Below are positions 1-7,895 of a stretch of 64,000 bases of DNA, one piece after another. Source of the stretch: Chryseobacterium sp. CH25 (GTDB taxonomy: Bacteria; Bacteroidota; Bacteroidia; Flavobacteriales; Weeksellaceae). The notes beneath the pieces were generated by a model, which did not search any database, was not told the DNA's origin, and saw only the letters and a list, made by a program, of their open reading frames with translations. Numbering within the stretch: position 1 is the stretch's first letter; every line of letters begins with the position of its first letter. The position numbers and the translations under genes are program-made. Location: NCBI RefSeq assembly GCF_004119455.1, contig NZ_NRQT01000003.1:310001-374000 (forward strand), written 5' to 3'.

Positions 1-473
1 TCTTTAAGCTGACTGAGACCCATTTTAAAGCCTTCTTCAAATCCCATATCCAGCATTTTTTTCATTACTTCTTCAGATTGATAGTGAATATTAACTGTTA
101 CTTTTGTCCCTTCCTCTACCCCGGTAAAGCCAATCAGCCATTTTGACCTTGGAGCATCTTCGTTGACCTCTCCATTTTCATCACAGAAAGCACTCGTCCA
201 ATCAAAACTTCTGTGTTCTATAATTTCTCCGTATTGGGATTGGGAATATCCTTTTTCACCATTGGGACCCACCATGGCATACAGCCAGATGCCACCTTCT
301 TTAAAATTCTGTTTTACAGTTTCGCTTTTCCAGGGTTTTGGGCCCCACCACTGATCCAACAATTCGGATTGGGTAAAATAGTTCCACACTTTCGAAACAT
401 CAGCGTTGTAAATAGTCATTACATAGACGCTTTTCGCATCAAAATCTTTGTTGAAAATGATATTAGATTCCAT
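1..473 (-). CDS. SRPBCC/AHSA1-family protein, C-terminus cut by window edge
   Basis: The reading frame starts at the ATG complementary to 471-473 and stays open to the left edge, giving at least 157 residues. The sequence has the AHSA1 (activator of Hsp90 ATPase-like, START/Bet v1 fold) pattern: an early segment with VWNYFTQSELLDQWWGPKPW, then GGIWLYAMVGPNGE and W-L-I-G-F-T before a helix rich in E and K (EEVMKKMLDMGFEEGFKMG). These proteins bind small hydrophobic ligands or act as stress-related accessory proteins; the substrate cannot be told from sequence. It is probably cytoplasmic, as no signal peptide is visible. It is transcribed away from the histidine kinase gene at 675. Family assignment is firm; function is not. 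Confidence 0.85.
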   Translation of the reverse strand, partial: MESNIIFNKDFDAKSVYVMTIYNADVSKVWNYFTQSELLDQWWGPKPWKSETVKQNFKEGGIWLYAMVGPNGEKGYSQSQYGEIIEHRSFDWTSAFCDENGEVNEDAPRSKWLIGFTGVEEGTKVTVNIHYQSEEVMKKMLDMGFEEGFKMGLSQLK

Positions 474-674
474 AAAGTAATAATTTTAATTAAAGGTAAC
501 TCTTTATTTATAGAAAGGACTTTTCCTATGACAAGTAAACAATAATTCATAAATAATTGTTAAAAAACAGTCTTTTAAGAAAAAAAACATAATTATTTGG
601 CTCGTTTTTTGTTTAGGTACTCTTAAAACAATTAATTTTAACATTCATTTTTCCAAAACATATATAATTAAGTA

Positions 675-2213
675 ATGAATAATAAATTCATCCCAATAAT
701 TTCGGTGTTTATGACGATCTCACTGATTGTCTTTGTTACGCTCCAATTTTATTGGCTGAAAGGCTATTATGGTGTACTGGAACAGGACTTTTCAAATAAG
801 GTTTATTCTGTTCTGGAAAACACATCAAAAACAATTGAAGAAATTGAAGCCGATAAATATCTGACTAAGGATAATAGAAGTACAATTCTTGCCAACAGCA
901 AAAACCCTTCTCTTACAACCATTCAACAGGTAGAAGATTCCGGAACGCAGAGACAGATTATCTACTCCAAGAATATTATTTCCAACGCCCAGCTCCCTAT
1001 CTCTAAAACAGGAGATTCTGTAAAGCTTACTACTTTATATACGGATGAAGCAGCTTACAAAATAAAAAGAGACACTACCAATCGTGAAATTCTTACCTCG
1101 GACATCAATCAGGATATTGAAACCGGGGATTATGCTGTAAAAGAATTCGTAAAGGTATATGGAAACAACTTACCTATTGCACAAAGGGTAAGCCCTGCCA
1201 CTCTTGACTCGGTAATCACCAAAGAATTAAAAATCAGAGGAATTACTGCAAAGTTTGGTTATGGAATTGTTGACAAAGACAATAAACTTACCAGTATTGC
1301 CAATAAAGCCTACAAAGAAAAAAAGGACAGCAATACTTACAGCTACCCTCTTTTCACTGATAAAAAGTACAATACTTTATATAATCTGGCTTTAGTTTTC
1401 CCTAAAAAGGAATATTCTCTGGCGATGAACAACTGGCCGATGCTGTTGGGAACTTTTCTTTCATTGCTTACGATTCTTGGGATTTATATTATTTCCATCA
1501 ATTATATGATGAGACAGAAGAAATTAGCTGAAGTAAAAACAGACTTCATCAACAACATGTCTCATGAATTCAAGACCCCGTTGGCAACCATTTCTGTAGC
1601 AACAGATTCATTAGCGAATGATAAAATTGCCACCAATCCTGATAAGGTAAAATATTATTCAGAGCTGATTAAGCAGGAAAATCTGAGAATGAAAAAGCAG
1701 GTAGAGAATGTCCTGAATATGTCTAAGCTTGAAAGAAATGAGGTAGAATTATTCCTGAGGGAAACCAATGTAAGGGAATTGATTAAAAGAACAACAGAAT
1801 CTTTCAATCTGATTGTACAGCAGAGAAACGGTACTCTGACTCAACAGTTCAACGCTACTCATTATAATTTTAAAATTGATGAGTTCCACATCTCAAATAT
1901 GCTGGTGAACTTACTGGATAATGCTAATAAATATTCTCCGGAAGCTCCGGAAATCCATGTGGAAACCAGAAATGAAGGTCATTGGTATGTGATTGAGATC
2001 TCAGATAAAGGAATGGGAATGGAAACCCAAAATAAAACAAAGATCTTCGAGAAATTCTTCAGAGAAGAAACCGGAAATATTCACAACGTAAAAGGACAGG
2101 GATTAGGACTTTCCTATGTTAAAAAAATTGTAGAACTACACAAAGGACAGATTATTGTGGAATCCAACAAAGGTGATGGAAGTACATTTACAATAAAGCT
2201 GCCGATGGGATAA
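675..2213 (+). CDS. Two-component sensor histidine kinase
   Basis: A 512-residue membrane histidine kinase. It has an N-terminal membrane segment (about 8-29), a periplasmic sensor region of roughly 220 residues with no domain I recognise, and a second membrane segment (about 253-277). The dimerisation/phosphoacceptor domain follows, with MSHEFKTPLATI placing the phosphorylated histidine at about 297. The ATPase domain shows the N box (NLLDNANKYSPEA, about 412-424), a G1 box (SDKGMGM, about 442) and a G2 box (GQGLGLSYVKKI, about 474). It precedes a response regulator on the same strand by 152 bases and most likely signals to it. The pair resembles the RprX/RprY type common in Bacteroidota; the stimulus is unknown. 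Confidence 0.93.
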   Translation: MNNKFIPIISVFMTISLIVFVTLQFYWLKGYYGVLEQDFSNKVYSVLENTSKTIEEIEADKYLTKDNRSTILANSKNPSLTTIQQVEDSGTQRQIIYSKNIISNAQLPISKTGDSVKLTTLYTDEAAYKIKRDTTNREILTSDINQDIETGDYAVKEFVKVYGNNLPIAQRVSPATLDSVITKELKIRGITAKFGYGIVDKDNKLTSIANKAYKEKKDSNTYSYPLFTDKKYNTLYNLALVFPKKEYSLAMNNWPMLLGTFLSLLTILGIYIISINYMMRQKKLAEVKTDFINNMSHEFKTPLATISVATDSLANDKIATNPDKVKYYSELIKQENLRMKKQVENVLNMSKLERNEVELFLRETNVRELIKRTTESFNLIVQQRNGTLTQQFNATHYNFKIDEFHISNMLVNLLDNANKYSPEAPEIHVETRNEGHWYVIEISDKGMGMETQNKTKIFEKFFREETGNIHNVKGQGLGLSYVKKIVELHKGQIIVESNKGDGSTFTIKLPMG

Positions 2214-2365
2214 AACATGAGTAATAAGTGATGAGTAATAAATAATATAAGATTAAAGATTTATTTATCATCATTAATTATAAAAATAAGAAACCAAAAA
2301 CAAAATATAAGAAGAGAGAGTGAGACAGTTCATTCTTAATTGTTAATTATTAATTAGTAAAAGTT

Positions 2366-3052
2366 ATGAGCAACAGAATATTATTAGTAGAGGACGATCA
2401 GAGTTTCGGGGCGGTGCTTAAAGATTATTTAACAATCAATAATTTTGAAGTTACCCTTGCTACTGATGGAGAACAGGGATTGAAAGAGTTTACAGAAAAT
2501 GAATTCGACATCTGTATATTTGACGTAATGATGCCTAAAAAAGATGGGTTTTCATTAGCTGAAGATGTAAAAAAGATTGATAAAAATACACCTATCATAT
2601 TCCTTACCGCAAGAAATATGAGAGAAGATATCTTGAAAGGGTACCAATTGGGAGCTGATGATTATATCACAAAACCATTTGATACGGAACTTCTTTTATA
2701 CAAGATTAAGGCTATTCTTCAGAGAAGCTCTACTCTTGAAAATGAAGAGCAGGAGCAGTTCAAGATCAGCAATATCTTCTTCGATTCTATGCTGAGACAA
2801 CTGAAAGTGGGTGATAAAGAATACAAACTTTCTCCAAAAGAAAATGAGTTATTGAAGCTTCTTTGTATTCACAGAAACGATTTCATGCCGAGAGACCTTG
2901 CGCTGAGAAAGATCTGGAAAAAGGAGAACTACTTTACAGCAAGAAGTATGGACGTATATATTGCCAAGCTTCGTAAGTTATTAAAAGATGATGAAGGATT
3001 GGAGATTATCAACGTTCACGGAGAAGGATTCAGACTTCTTGTGAAAAATTAA
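2366..3052 (+). CDS. OmpR/PhoB-family response regulator
   Basis: A 228-residue DNA-binding response regulator. The receiver domain (about 4-115) has the acidic pair E9/D10/D11, the phosphoacceptor Asp at 53 in FDVMMPKKDG, the conserved Thr in FLTARN, and the Lys in DDYITKPF. The C-terminal winged-helix domain (about 130-227) has the usual LSPKENELLKLL and RSMDVYIAKLRKLL segments and ends in NVHGEGFRLL. It follows the histidine kinase and is likely its partner. A strong hairpin terminator lies right after it. The 152-base gap after the kinase contains AT-rich sequence with no clear promoter, so co-transcription is likely but not shown. Confidence 0.95.
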   Translation: MSNRILLVEDDQSFGAVLKDYLTINNFEVTLATDGEQGLKEFTENEFDICIFDVMMPKKDGFSLAEDVKKIDKNTPIIFLTARNMREDILKGYQLGADDYITKPFDTELLLYKIKAILQRSSTLENEEQEQFKISNIFFDSMLRQLKVGDKEYKLSPKENELLKLLCIHRNDFMPRDLALRKIWKKENYFTARSMDVYIAKLRKLLKDDEGLEIINVHGEGFRLLVKN

Positions 3053-3075
3053 TCCAAAAACCGCATTATAAATAT

Positions 3076-3113
3076 AAAATTAGCAAAACAATTGAAAATG
3101 TTTTGCTAATTTT
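3076..3113 (+). terminator. Hairpin terminator after the response regulator
   Basis: A 15-base arm at 3076-3090 (core TTAGCAAAACA) is exactly complementary to 3099-3113, with an 8-base loop, and the 3' arm ends in T residues. It closes the two-component operon. Its 3' arm also supplies the -7 box of the next gene. Confidence 0.8.
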
Positions 3114-3114
3114 G
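3107..3114 (+). promoter_or_regulatory. Candidate -7 box for the repeat lipoprotein
   Basis: TAATTTTG matches the Bacteroidota -7 consensus TAnnTTTG and ends 20 bases before the ATG at 3135. It overlaps the 3' arm of the terminator. No clear -33 TTTG at the usual spacing. Confidence 0.5.
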
Positions 3115-3134
3115 TTTCATACCCAATCAAGGAT

Positions 3135-3800
3135 ATGAAGAATACGTTTTTAGGTTTGATCTCTGTATCAATATTAGCGGTCTCTTGTAAAAAAGATGAA
3201 AGAGCCACTTATTTAAAAGAAGAAGCTGGTTCACAGCAGCCTTCTGTAGCTATCAATAATACTCCAAAAGCTTCCCTGATGGATCAGGCAGGAATCCAAT
3301 CCAACTCAGCAACTGCTGCAATGGCCACTGCTCCAGGAATGAACCCTGCACACGGACAGCCGGGACATAGATGTGATATTCCTGTAGGACAGCCATTAAA
3401 TAGCCAGTCCTCTTCTGCCACTCCGGCATCCCAAAACATCACTGTTGGCGCTAATAATACCATTCAGATTGATCCGAGTACGGCAGCTCAGGCAAAAGTA
3501 GCAATGAACAACAGTACTCAACCTGTAAAAACGGCTCCGGGAATGAATCCGCCACACGGGCAGCCTGGGCATCGTTGTGATATTCCTGTAGGACAGCCTT
3601 TGAGTAGTAAGCCTGCTGCTACAGCACCATCTCAATCAGTGCAAAATAATATACAGGTTACACCTACTCCAACACCTGCGCAAGCTCAGGCTCAGGCCGC
3701 TTCACAAAATCTGGCTATGGGAGAAAAGCCTAAAGTAAATCCAGCTCACGGAGAACCTTGGCACAGTTGTTCTCTAAAAGTTGGTGATCCTTTGCCATAA
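3135..3800 (+). CDS. Lipoprotein with three HGxPxHxC repeats
   Basis: A 221-residue lipoprotein: signal peptide followed by lipobox SILAVSC, lipidated Cys18. The body is low-complexity (Ala, Gln, Ser, Thr, Pro) and holds three copies of a motif at about 66-88, 134-156 and 199-221. The first two read APGMNPxHGQPGHRCDIPVG; the last is a diverged copy (NPAHGEPWHSC) at the extreme C-terminus. Each repeat has two His and one Cys, spaced so that it could bind a metal. The motif is common in secreted Bacteroidota proteins of unknown function. It lies upstream of a Cys-rich protein and a receptor with CxxC modules, which fits a metal role, but that is inference. I do not recognise a named family. Confidence 0.85.
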   Translation: MKNTFLGLISVSILAVSCKKDERATYLKEEAGSQQPSVAINNTPKASLMDQAGIQSNSATAAMATAPGMNPAHGQPGHRCDIPVGQPLNSQSSSATPASQNITVGANNTIQIDPSTAAQAKVAMNNSTQPVKTAPGMNPPHGQPGHRCDIPVGQPLSSKPAATAPSQSVQNNIQVTPTPTPAQAQAQAASQNLAMGEKPKVNPAHGEPWHSCSLKVGDPLP

Positions 3801-3806
3801 ATTTTG

Positions 3807-3814
3807 TATTTTTG
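3807..3814 (+). promoter_or_regulatory. -7 box directly before the Cys-rich gene
   Basis: TATTTTTG fits TAnnTTTG and ends 5 bases before the ATG at 3820. If transcription begins 5-7 bases after the box, the mRNA would start at or next to the start codon, i.e. a leaderless or nearly leaderless message. This supports ATG 3820 over the upstream TTG at 3781. Confidence 0.55.
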
Positions 3815-3819
3815 CAGCT

Positions 3820-4182
3820 ATGAAGCTATTTCACATATTGGCAATAGTATTTTGTTTGGGAATCTTCCTGGTTCCTAAGGATAGCTTCTACGCTCAATCT
3901 ATGCAGGAAACCTGCTGCAAGGCAGACTCTGGAAAGAAGAGCGACTGTTGTAAAAATCACTCCTCAAAAAAAGATAGTAAAAATGATACTACAAAGTCAT
4001 GTAATGATGACTGCTGTTCGTCATGTATTGCCTGCTTTACTTTTATTGAGACTCCTTTTTCAAAAAATTTGCGTCTGGAACTTTCTTATTACAAAGCGAA
4101 TAAGAATCCTCAGTTTCAGTATTCAGACCCTTATCTTTCCGACCGTTTAAAAGAAATCTGGCAGCCGCCCAAAATAGGTTAA
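3820..4182 (+). CDS. Small Cys-rich secreted protein
   Basis: A 120-residue protein with an N-terminal hydrophobic segment (about 1-17) ending in SFYAQ, consistent with export. The mature part has nine cysteines, mostly as CC pairs within Lys/Asp/Ser-rich sequence (TCCKAD, SDCCKNH, NDDCCSSCIAC). The C-terminus (YLSDRLKEIWQPPKIG) is Cys-free. The open frame extends upstream to a TTG at 3781 inside the previous gene, but ATG 3820 gives a proper signal sequence and sits behind a -7 box. Dense Cys pairs plus the downstream receptor with metal-type CxxC modules suggest metal binding or metal-responsive function at the envelope. I do not recognise a family. Confidence 0.8.
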   Translation: MKLFHILAIVFCLGIFLVPKDSFYAQSMQETCCKADSGKKSDCCKNHSSKKDSKNDTTKSCNDDCCSSCIACFTFIETPFSKNLRLELSYYKANKNPQFQYSDPYLSDRLKEIWQPPKIG

Positions 4183-4196
4183 CTAAATCATTATAA

Positions 4197-4219
4197 GTTC
4201 GTTATACACTATAGCGAAC
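4197..4219 (+). promoter_or_regulatory. Inverted repeat before the HMA-TonB receptor
   Basis: GTTCGTTATA-cac-TATAGCGAAC: 10-base arms with one G.T pair and a 3-base loop, 30 bases upstream of the receptor ATG. There is no strong T-run after it, so an operator or mRNA hairpin is as likely as a terminator. Confidence 0.45.
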
Positions 4220-4249
4220 CGTATTTTATTTAATCTAAACTTTAAACAA

Positions 4250-6955
4250 ATGAAATTATATATTTCCAGGTTCATACTTGGTGCATTATTCTTATTTACA
4301 CAATTTATATCAGCTCAAAATCTTCAGAAAAACCAGTTCAAAGTAAAAGGGAACTGCGAAATGTGCAAAACACGAATTGAAGGAGCTGCCAAAAAAGCAG
4401 GTGCAAAAACAGCTGTTTATTCTATTGATCTTCAAACGCTAACCCTAGAAACAGATAAGGTTTCTGCGGACGACATCCTGAAAAAAGTAGCGGAGGCAGG
4501 TCATGACAATGAAAAATTTAAGGCATCTGATGATGTTTATAAAAGCCTTCCGGGATGTTGTTTATACGACAGAGATCTACAGCCTGTACAGGCAGAATCT
4601 CATCATGATCACCATACCACTGCTACAACTCCTGCTAAAAAAGACAATGAGTTTTATGTAAGAGGAAACTGTGCATCATGCAAAAACAGAATTGAAAAAG
4701 CAGCTAAAAGTGCTGGTGCAGATTCAGCGGAATGGAATGCAGAAAAGCAAACGGTCGCTTTACATTTTGATGCTTCAAAAACCTCATCAGATAAGATCCT
4801 GAAAGCAATTGCTGATGCAGGACATGATAATGAAAAATACAAGGCTCTAGATACCACTTACAACGGACTTCCGGGATGTTGTCTGTATGACAGAGATTTT
4901 ACTTTCGGGGAAGCCAACCCAAAGGTTCATTATGAAGAGGAAACTAAGCATGAGGACCATAAAGATCATTCAGTTTCTGCTAATGATGATTCTCACAGCA
5001 AAAATGAGAAGAGTATTGACGGTGTTGTAGTAACAGGTTCTAAAGCAGCTACCGCTTTAAGTAAAAAAGAAGCCGGGCTGGTTTTTAATATTGATAAAAA
5101 AGAACTTTTAAAAGCGGCATGTTGTAATTTATCTGAAAGTTTTGAAACCAATGCTACTGTAGATGTATCTTTCAGCAATGCTGTTACTGGTACCAAACAG
5201 CTTAAAATGCTTGGTTTGGATCAAAAATATACAAGTTTAACCAAGGAACAGCTTCCTGAGATCAGAGGATTAGCTTCTGCATATGGACTGAATTTTATTC
5301 CGGGAAGATGGATTGAAAGTATTCAGCTTACGAAAGGTGGAAGTACAGTAACCAACGGTTATGAAAGTATTACAGGGCAAATCAATACTGAATTATTGAA
5401 AAATGCTAAGGAGCCGGAAACTTCTCTGAATCTTTTCTCTGATTTTAACGGAAGAGCTGAAGTGAATATTACCAACGTCTCTCCTATTAATGATAAGTGG
5501 TCACAAACATTCCTTCTTCACGGAAACGGAACTTTCGGGAATACGGATATGAATGATGACGGTTTTCTTGACAGGCCCAAAGGAACGCAGATTAATGCAG
5601 CTTATCTTTTAAATTATAACGATCTTGAAAAATCAGGATTCGGGTCTCATTTCGGGATTAATTTTATCCGTGATGAAAGAACTGCAGGGCAAACTGCTTT
5701 CGACAAGAAACTGGCGCAGGATAAGCAACCGGCTTATGGTGTAGGCATTGATATTTCAAGATTCCAGGTTTGGAACAAAACAGGATATGTTTTTAAAGGA
5801 AAACCTTACCAAAGCATCGGGTGGATGAACCAATATGTGTATCACCAGCAGGACAGCTTTTTTGGGTTGAGAAATTATTCCGGGCAGCAGCATACCTATT
5901 ATTCGAATCTAATTTTTGAAAGTATTATTGGAAATACCAACCATAAATATAAAGCAGGAGCAAGTTTCCTATATGATGGTTATAATGAAACATACTTATT
6001 AGATAATATTAAAAGAAACGAAATTGTTCCGGGAATCTTTGCTGAATATACTTTAACTGGCTTAAAATATACTTTAGTAGCAGGAACCAGAGTGGATTTC
6101 CACAACCTGGCAGGAACTCAGTTTACACCAAGAGTGAATTTTAAATATGATTTTACTCCGCAGACTATTTTAAGACTTTCTGCCGGAAGAGGTTTCAGAA
6201 CAGCAAATGTATTTGCAGAGAGCCAGCAGTATTTTGCTTCTAACAGAGCGATCAATATTCTACCTAACGGAGGAAATATTTATGGTTTAAAGCCTGAAAT
6301 TGCATGGAACTATGGTGCAAGTTTACAACAGGAGTTTAAGCTTTTCGGAAGAAAATCTACTATTATTGCTGACTTTTTCAGAACAGATTTTCAGGATCAG
6401 GTGTTAGTGGATTTAGATAAATCTCCTCAGCAGCTTACATTTTACAACCTGGAGGGGAAATCATTTGCCAATTCATTCCAGACGCAGTGGGATTTTACAC
6501 CTTTCAAGAACTTTGATGTAAGACTGGCATATAAATATTATGATGTACAGGCAGATTATATCGGTGGAAGAAGAGAAGTTCCTTTTATGGCTAAACACAG
6601 AGGGTTTGTAAACCTTGCCTATGCTACCAATAAAAATGATAAAGGTGGATTCTGGAGCTTTGACACCACGTTAAACTGGGTAGGAAAACAGAGACTTCCT
6701 GATATGTCAGGTAACCCTGAAGAGTTTCAGTTACCTAGATACTCTAATTCTTATGCGGTATTGAATGCGCAGATCTCAAGAAACTTCAACAAAAAGCTTA
6801 GAGCTTATGTAGGCGGAGAAAACCTAACATCTTATTACCAGAAAAATGCAATCATCGATTTTAAAAATCCTTTCGGAAATTATTTTGATGGCGGAATGGT
6901 ATACGCCCCAATTATGAAAGCGAATTTCTACGTGGGACTGGATGTGACTTTTTAA
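4250..6955 (+). CDS. TonB-dependent receptor with two N-terminal HMA-like CxxC modules
   Basis: A 901-residue outer-membrane receptor with a signal peptide (about 1-22). Two similar modules of about 105 residues follow: GNCEMCKTRIEGAAKKAGA (C36, C39) and GNCASCKNRIEKAAKSAGA (C141, C144). Each ends in LPGCCLYDRD (CC at 103-104 and 210-211) and both resemble heavy-metal-associated domains. A His/Asp/Glu-rich linker (about 115-125 and 227-250) leads to a TonB-box-like GVVVTG (about 258-263), a plug domain (IQLTKGGSTVTNGYESITGQI) and a beta-barrel ending in a terminal aromatic (VGLDVTF). Receptors of this type take up chelated metals. The fused modules suggest copper or another soft metal binds before TonB-driven uptake. 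That substrate is inferred. A terminator follows. Confidence 0.9.
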   Translation: MKLYISRFILGALFLFTQFISAQNLQKNQFKVKGNCEMCKTRIEGAAKKAGAKTAVYSIDLQTLTLETDKVSADDILKKVAEAGHDNEKFKASDDVYKSLPGCCLYDRDLQPVQAESHHDHHTTATTPAKKDNEFYVRGNCASCKNRIEKAAKSAGADSAEWNAEKQTVALHFDASKTSSDKILKAIADAGHDNEKYKALDTTYNGLPGCCLYDRDFTFGEANPKVHYEEETKHEDHKDHSVSANDDSHSKNEKSIDGVVVTGSKAATALSKKEAGLVFNIDKKELLKAACCNLSESFETNATVDVSFSNAVTGTKQLKMLGLDQKYTSLTKEQLPEIRGLASAYGLNFIPGRWIESIQLTKGGSTVTNGYESITGQINTELLKNAKEPETSLNLFSDFNGRAEVNITNVSPINDKWSQTFLLHGNGTFGNTDMNDDGFLDRPKGTQINAAYLLNYNDLEKSGFGSHFGINFIRDERTAGQTAFDKKLAQDKQPAYGVGIDISRFQVWNKTGYVFKGKPYQSIGWMNQYVYHQQDSFFGLRNYSGQQHTYYSNLIFESIIGNTNHKYKAGASFLYDGYNETYLLDNIKRNEIVPGIFAEYTLTGLKYTLVAGTRVDFHNLAGTQFTPRVNFKYDFTPQTILRLSAGRGFRTANVFAESQQYFASNRAINILPNGGNIYGLKPEIAWNYGASLQQEFKLFGRKSTIIADFFRTDFQDQVLVDLDKSPQQLTFYNLEGKSFANSFQTQWDFTPFKNFDVRLAYKYYDVQADYIGGRREVPFMAKHRGFVNLAYATNKNDKGGFWSFDTTLNWVGKQRLPDMSGNPEEFQLPRYSNSYAVLNAQISRNFNKKLRAYVGGENLTSYYQKNAIIDFKNPFGNYFDGGMVYAPIMKANFYVGLDVTF

Positions 6956-6980
6956 AAACAAAATACTCCTTTAGTCTATG

Positions 6981-7011
6981 AAAAACAGTATCAAATTGAT
7001 ACTGTTTTTTT
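6981..7011 (+). terminator. Hairpin terminator after the TonB receptor
   Basis: Arms 6981-6994 (core AAACAGTATCAA) and 6996-7009 are exact complements and a T-run continues past the 3' arm. It separates the metal-related genes from the GntR gene. Confidence 0.85.
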
Positions 7012-7071
7012 ATTTTCATTAAAAAATTAATCATCAAATCAAAAAAATACTATATTTACATTTTATTATAT

Positions 7072-7083
7072 GTATGAACATAC
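7072..7083. promoter_or_regulatory. Candidate GntR operator overlapping its own start codon
   Basis: GTATGAACATAC is a perfect palindrome spanning the ATG at 7074. Its reverse strand shares 10 of 12 bases (TATGTTCAnAC core) with a site before the GH38 gene at 7853-7876, suggesting autoregulation. Confidence 0.4.
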
Positions 7084-7835
7084 TTAATCAGGATTTTACG
7101 ATTGATCATAACAGCAAACTCCCTCTGCATGTGCAGGTAGAGGAACTTTTCCGTAAACTTATCAAAATAGAAGTTTATAAAAAAGGAGCTTTATTGCCTA
7201 AAGAAGTAGATCTTGCCAACCTGTGGGGCGTTTCGAGAAACACTATTCGACAGGCAACCAACAAACTTGAAAATGAAGGGCTGATCATCCGTAAAAAAGG
7301 GATTGGGACACGTGTTGCCGAAAAGAAAAGTCTGGTCACAGGACTGGATCATTGGTACAGCTTTACCAGGGAAATGCAAGAAAAAGGAATTCATGTGGTC
7401 AATCAATTGCTGAAGACCACTCAGGTAGTGCCCAATGAGGTAATCTGCAATTTCTTTCAATGTACTCCTGATAAAAAGATATTCAAGCTTTCCAAATTAA
7501 AAGGAGAAAGTTCAGGAGATCCGATCGTTTATTTTGAAAGCTATTTTCACCCAAGGATCGGAATTGATAAAGATGATGACTTCAATATGCCACTTTATAG
7601 TATGCTTCAGGAAGAACATGGGATCATTGTACACCGTTCCCGTGAGAATATCAGTGCATGCCAGGTGGGTAGTGTAATAGGAAAAAAGCTGAAGGTATCT
7701 GCGTCTTTTCCAGTCTTAAAACGAGAACGCTTTGTCTATGATATTAACGGGAAACCTGTAGAATATAATGTAGGGTATTACCGTTCGGATAAATTTACCT
7801 ATACGATAGATATTAATAAATCTCCAGAGAATTAA
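7074..7835 (+). CDS. GntR-family transcriptional regulator (HutC/UTRA type)
   Basis: A 253-residue regulator. The N-terminal winged helix-turn-helix (about 12-80) has LANLWGVSRNTIRQATNKLE as the recognition region and IIRKKGIGTRV as the wing. The C-terminal part (about 95-245) fits the UTRA ligand-binding domain (YFESYFHPRIG, FVYDINGKPVEYNVGYYRSD). Such proteins usually repress sugar or amino-sugar genes and are released by a phosphorylated sugar. It is the first gene of the plus-strand arm of the mannose/N-glycan locus, 60 bases before GH38, so it probably controls that arm. A palindrome at its start codon suggests autoregulation. The true inducer is unknown; a mannose or GlcNAc derivative is plausible. 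Confidence 0.93.
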   Translation: MNILNQDFTIDHNSKLPLHVQVEELFRKLIKIEVYKKGALLPKEVDLANLWGVSRNTIRQATNKLENEGLIIRKKGIGTRVAEKKSLVTGLDHWYSFTREMQEKGIHVVNQLLKTTQVVPNEVICNFFQCTPDKKIFKLSKLKGESSGDPIVYFESYFHPRIGIDKDDDFNMPLYSMLQEEHGIIVHRSRENISACQVGSVIGKKLKVSASFPVLKRERFVYDINGKPVEYNVGYYRSDKFTYTIDINKSPEN

Positions 7836-7852
7836 TTTTCTCTTAGCAATCA

Positions 7853-7876
7853 ATATGTTCAAACATTCTAACATAT
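7853..7876. promoter_or_regulatory. Inverted repeat upstream of GH38, possible GntR operator
   Basis: ATATGTT-N10-AACATAT, 20 bases before the GH38 ATG. Within it, ATGTT-ca-AACAT forms a tighter dyad at 7855-7866. It shares the TATGTTCA core with the palindrome at 7072-7083. Confidence 0.4.
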
Positions 7877-7895
7877 AAATATAAAAACTAAGCAT

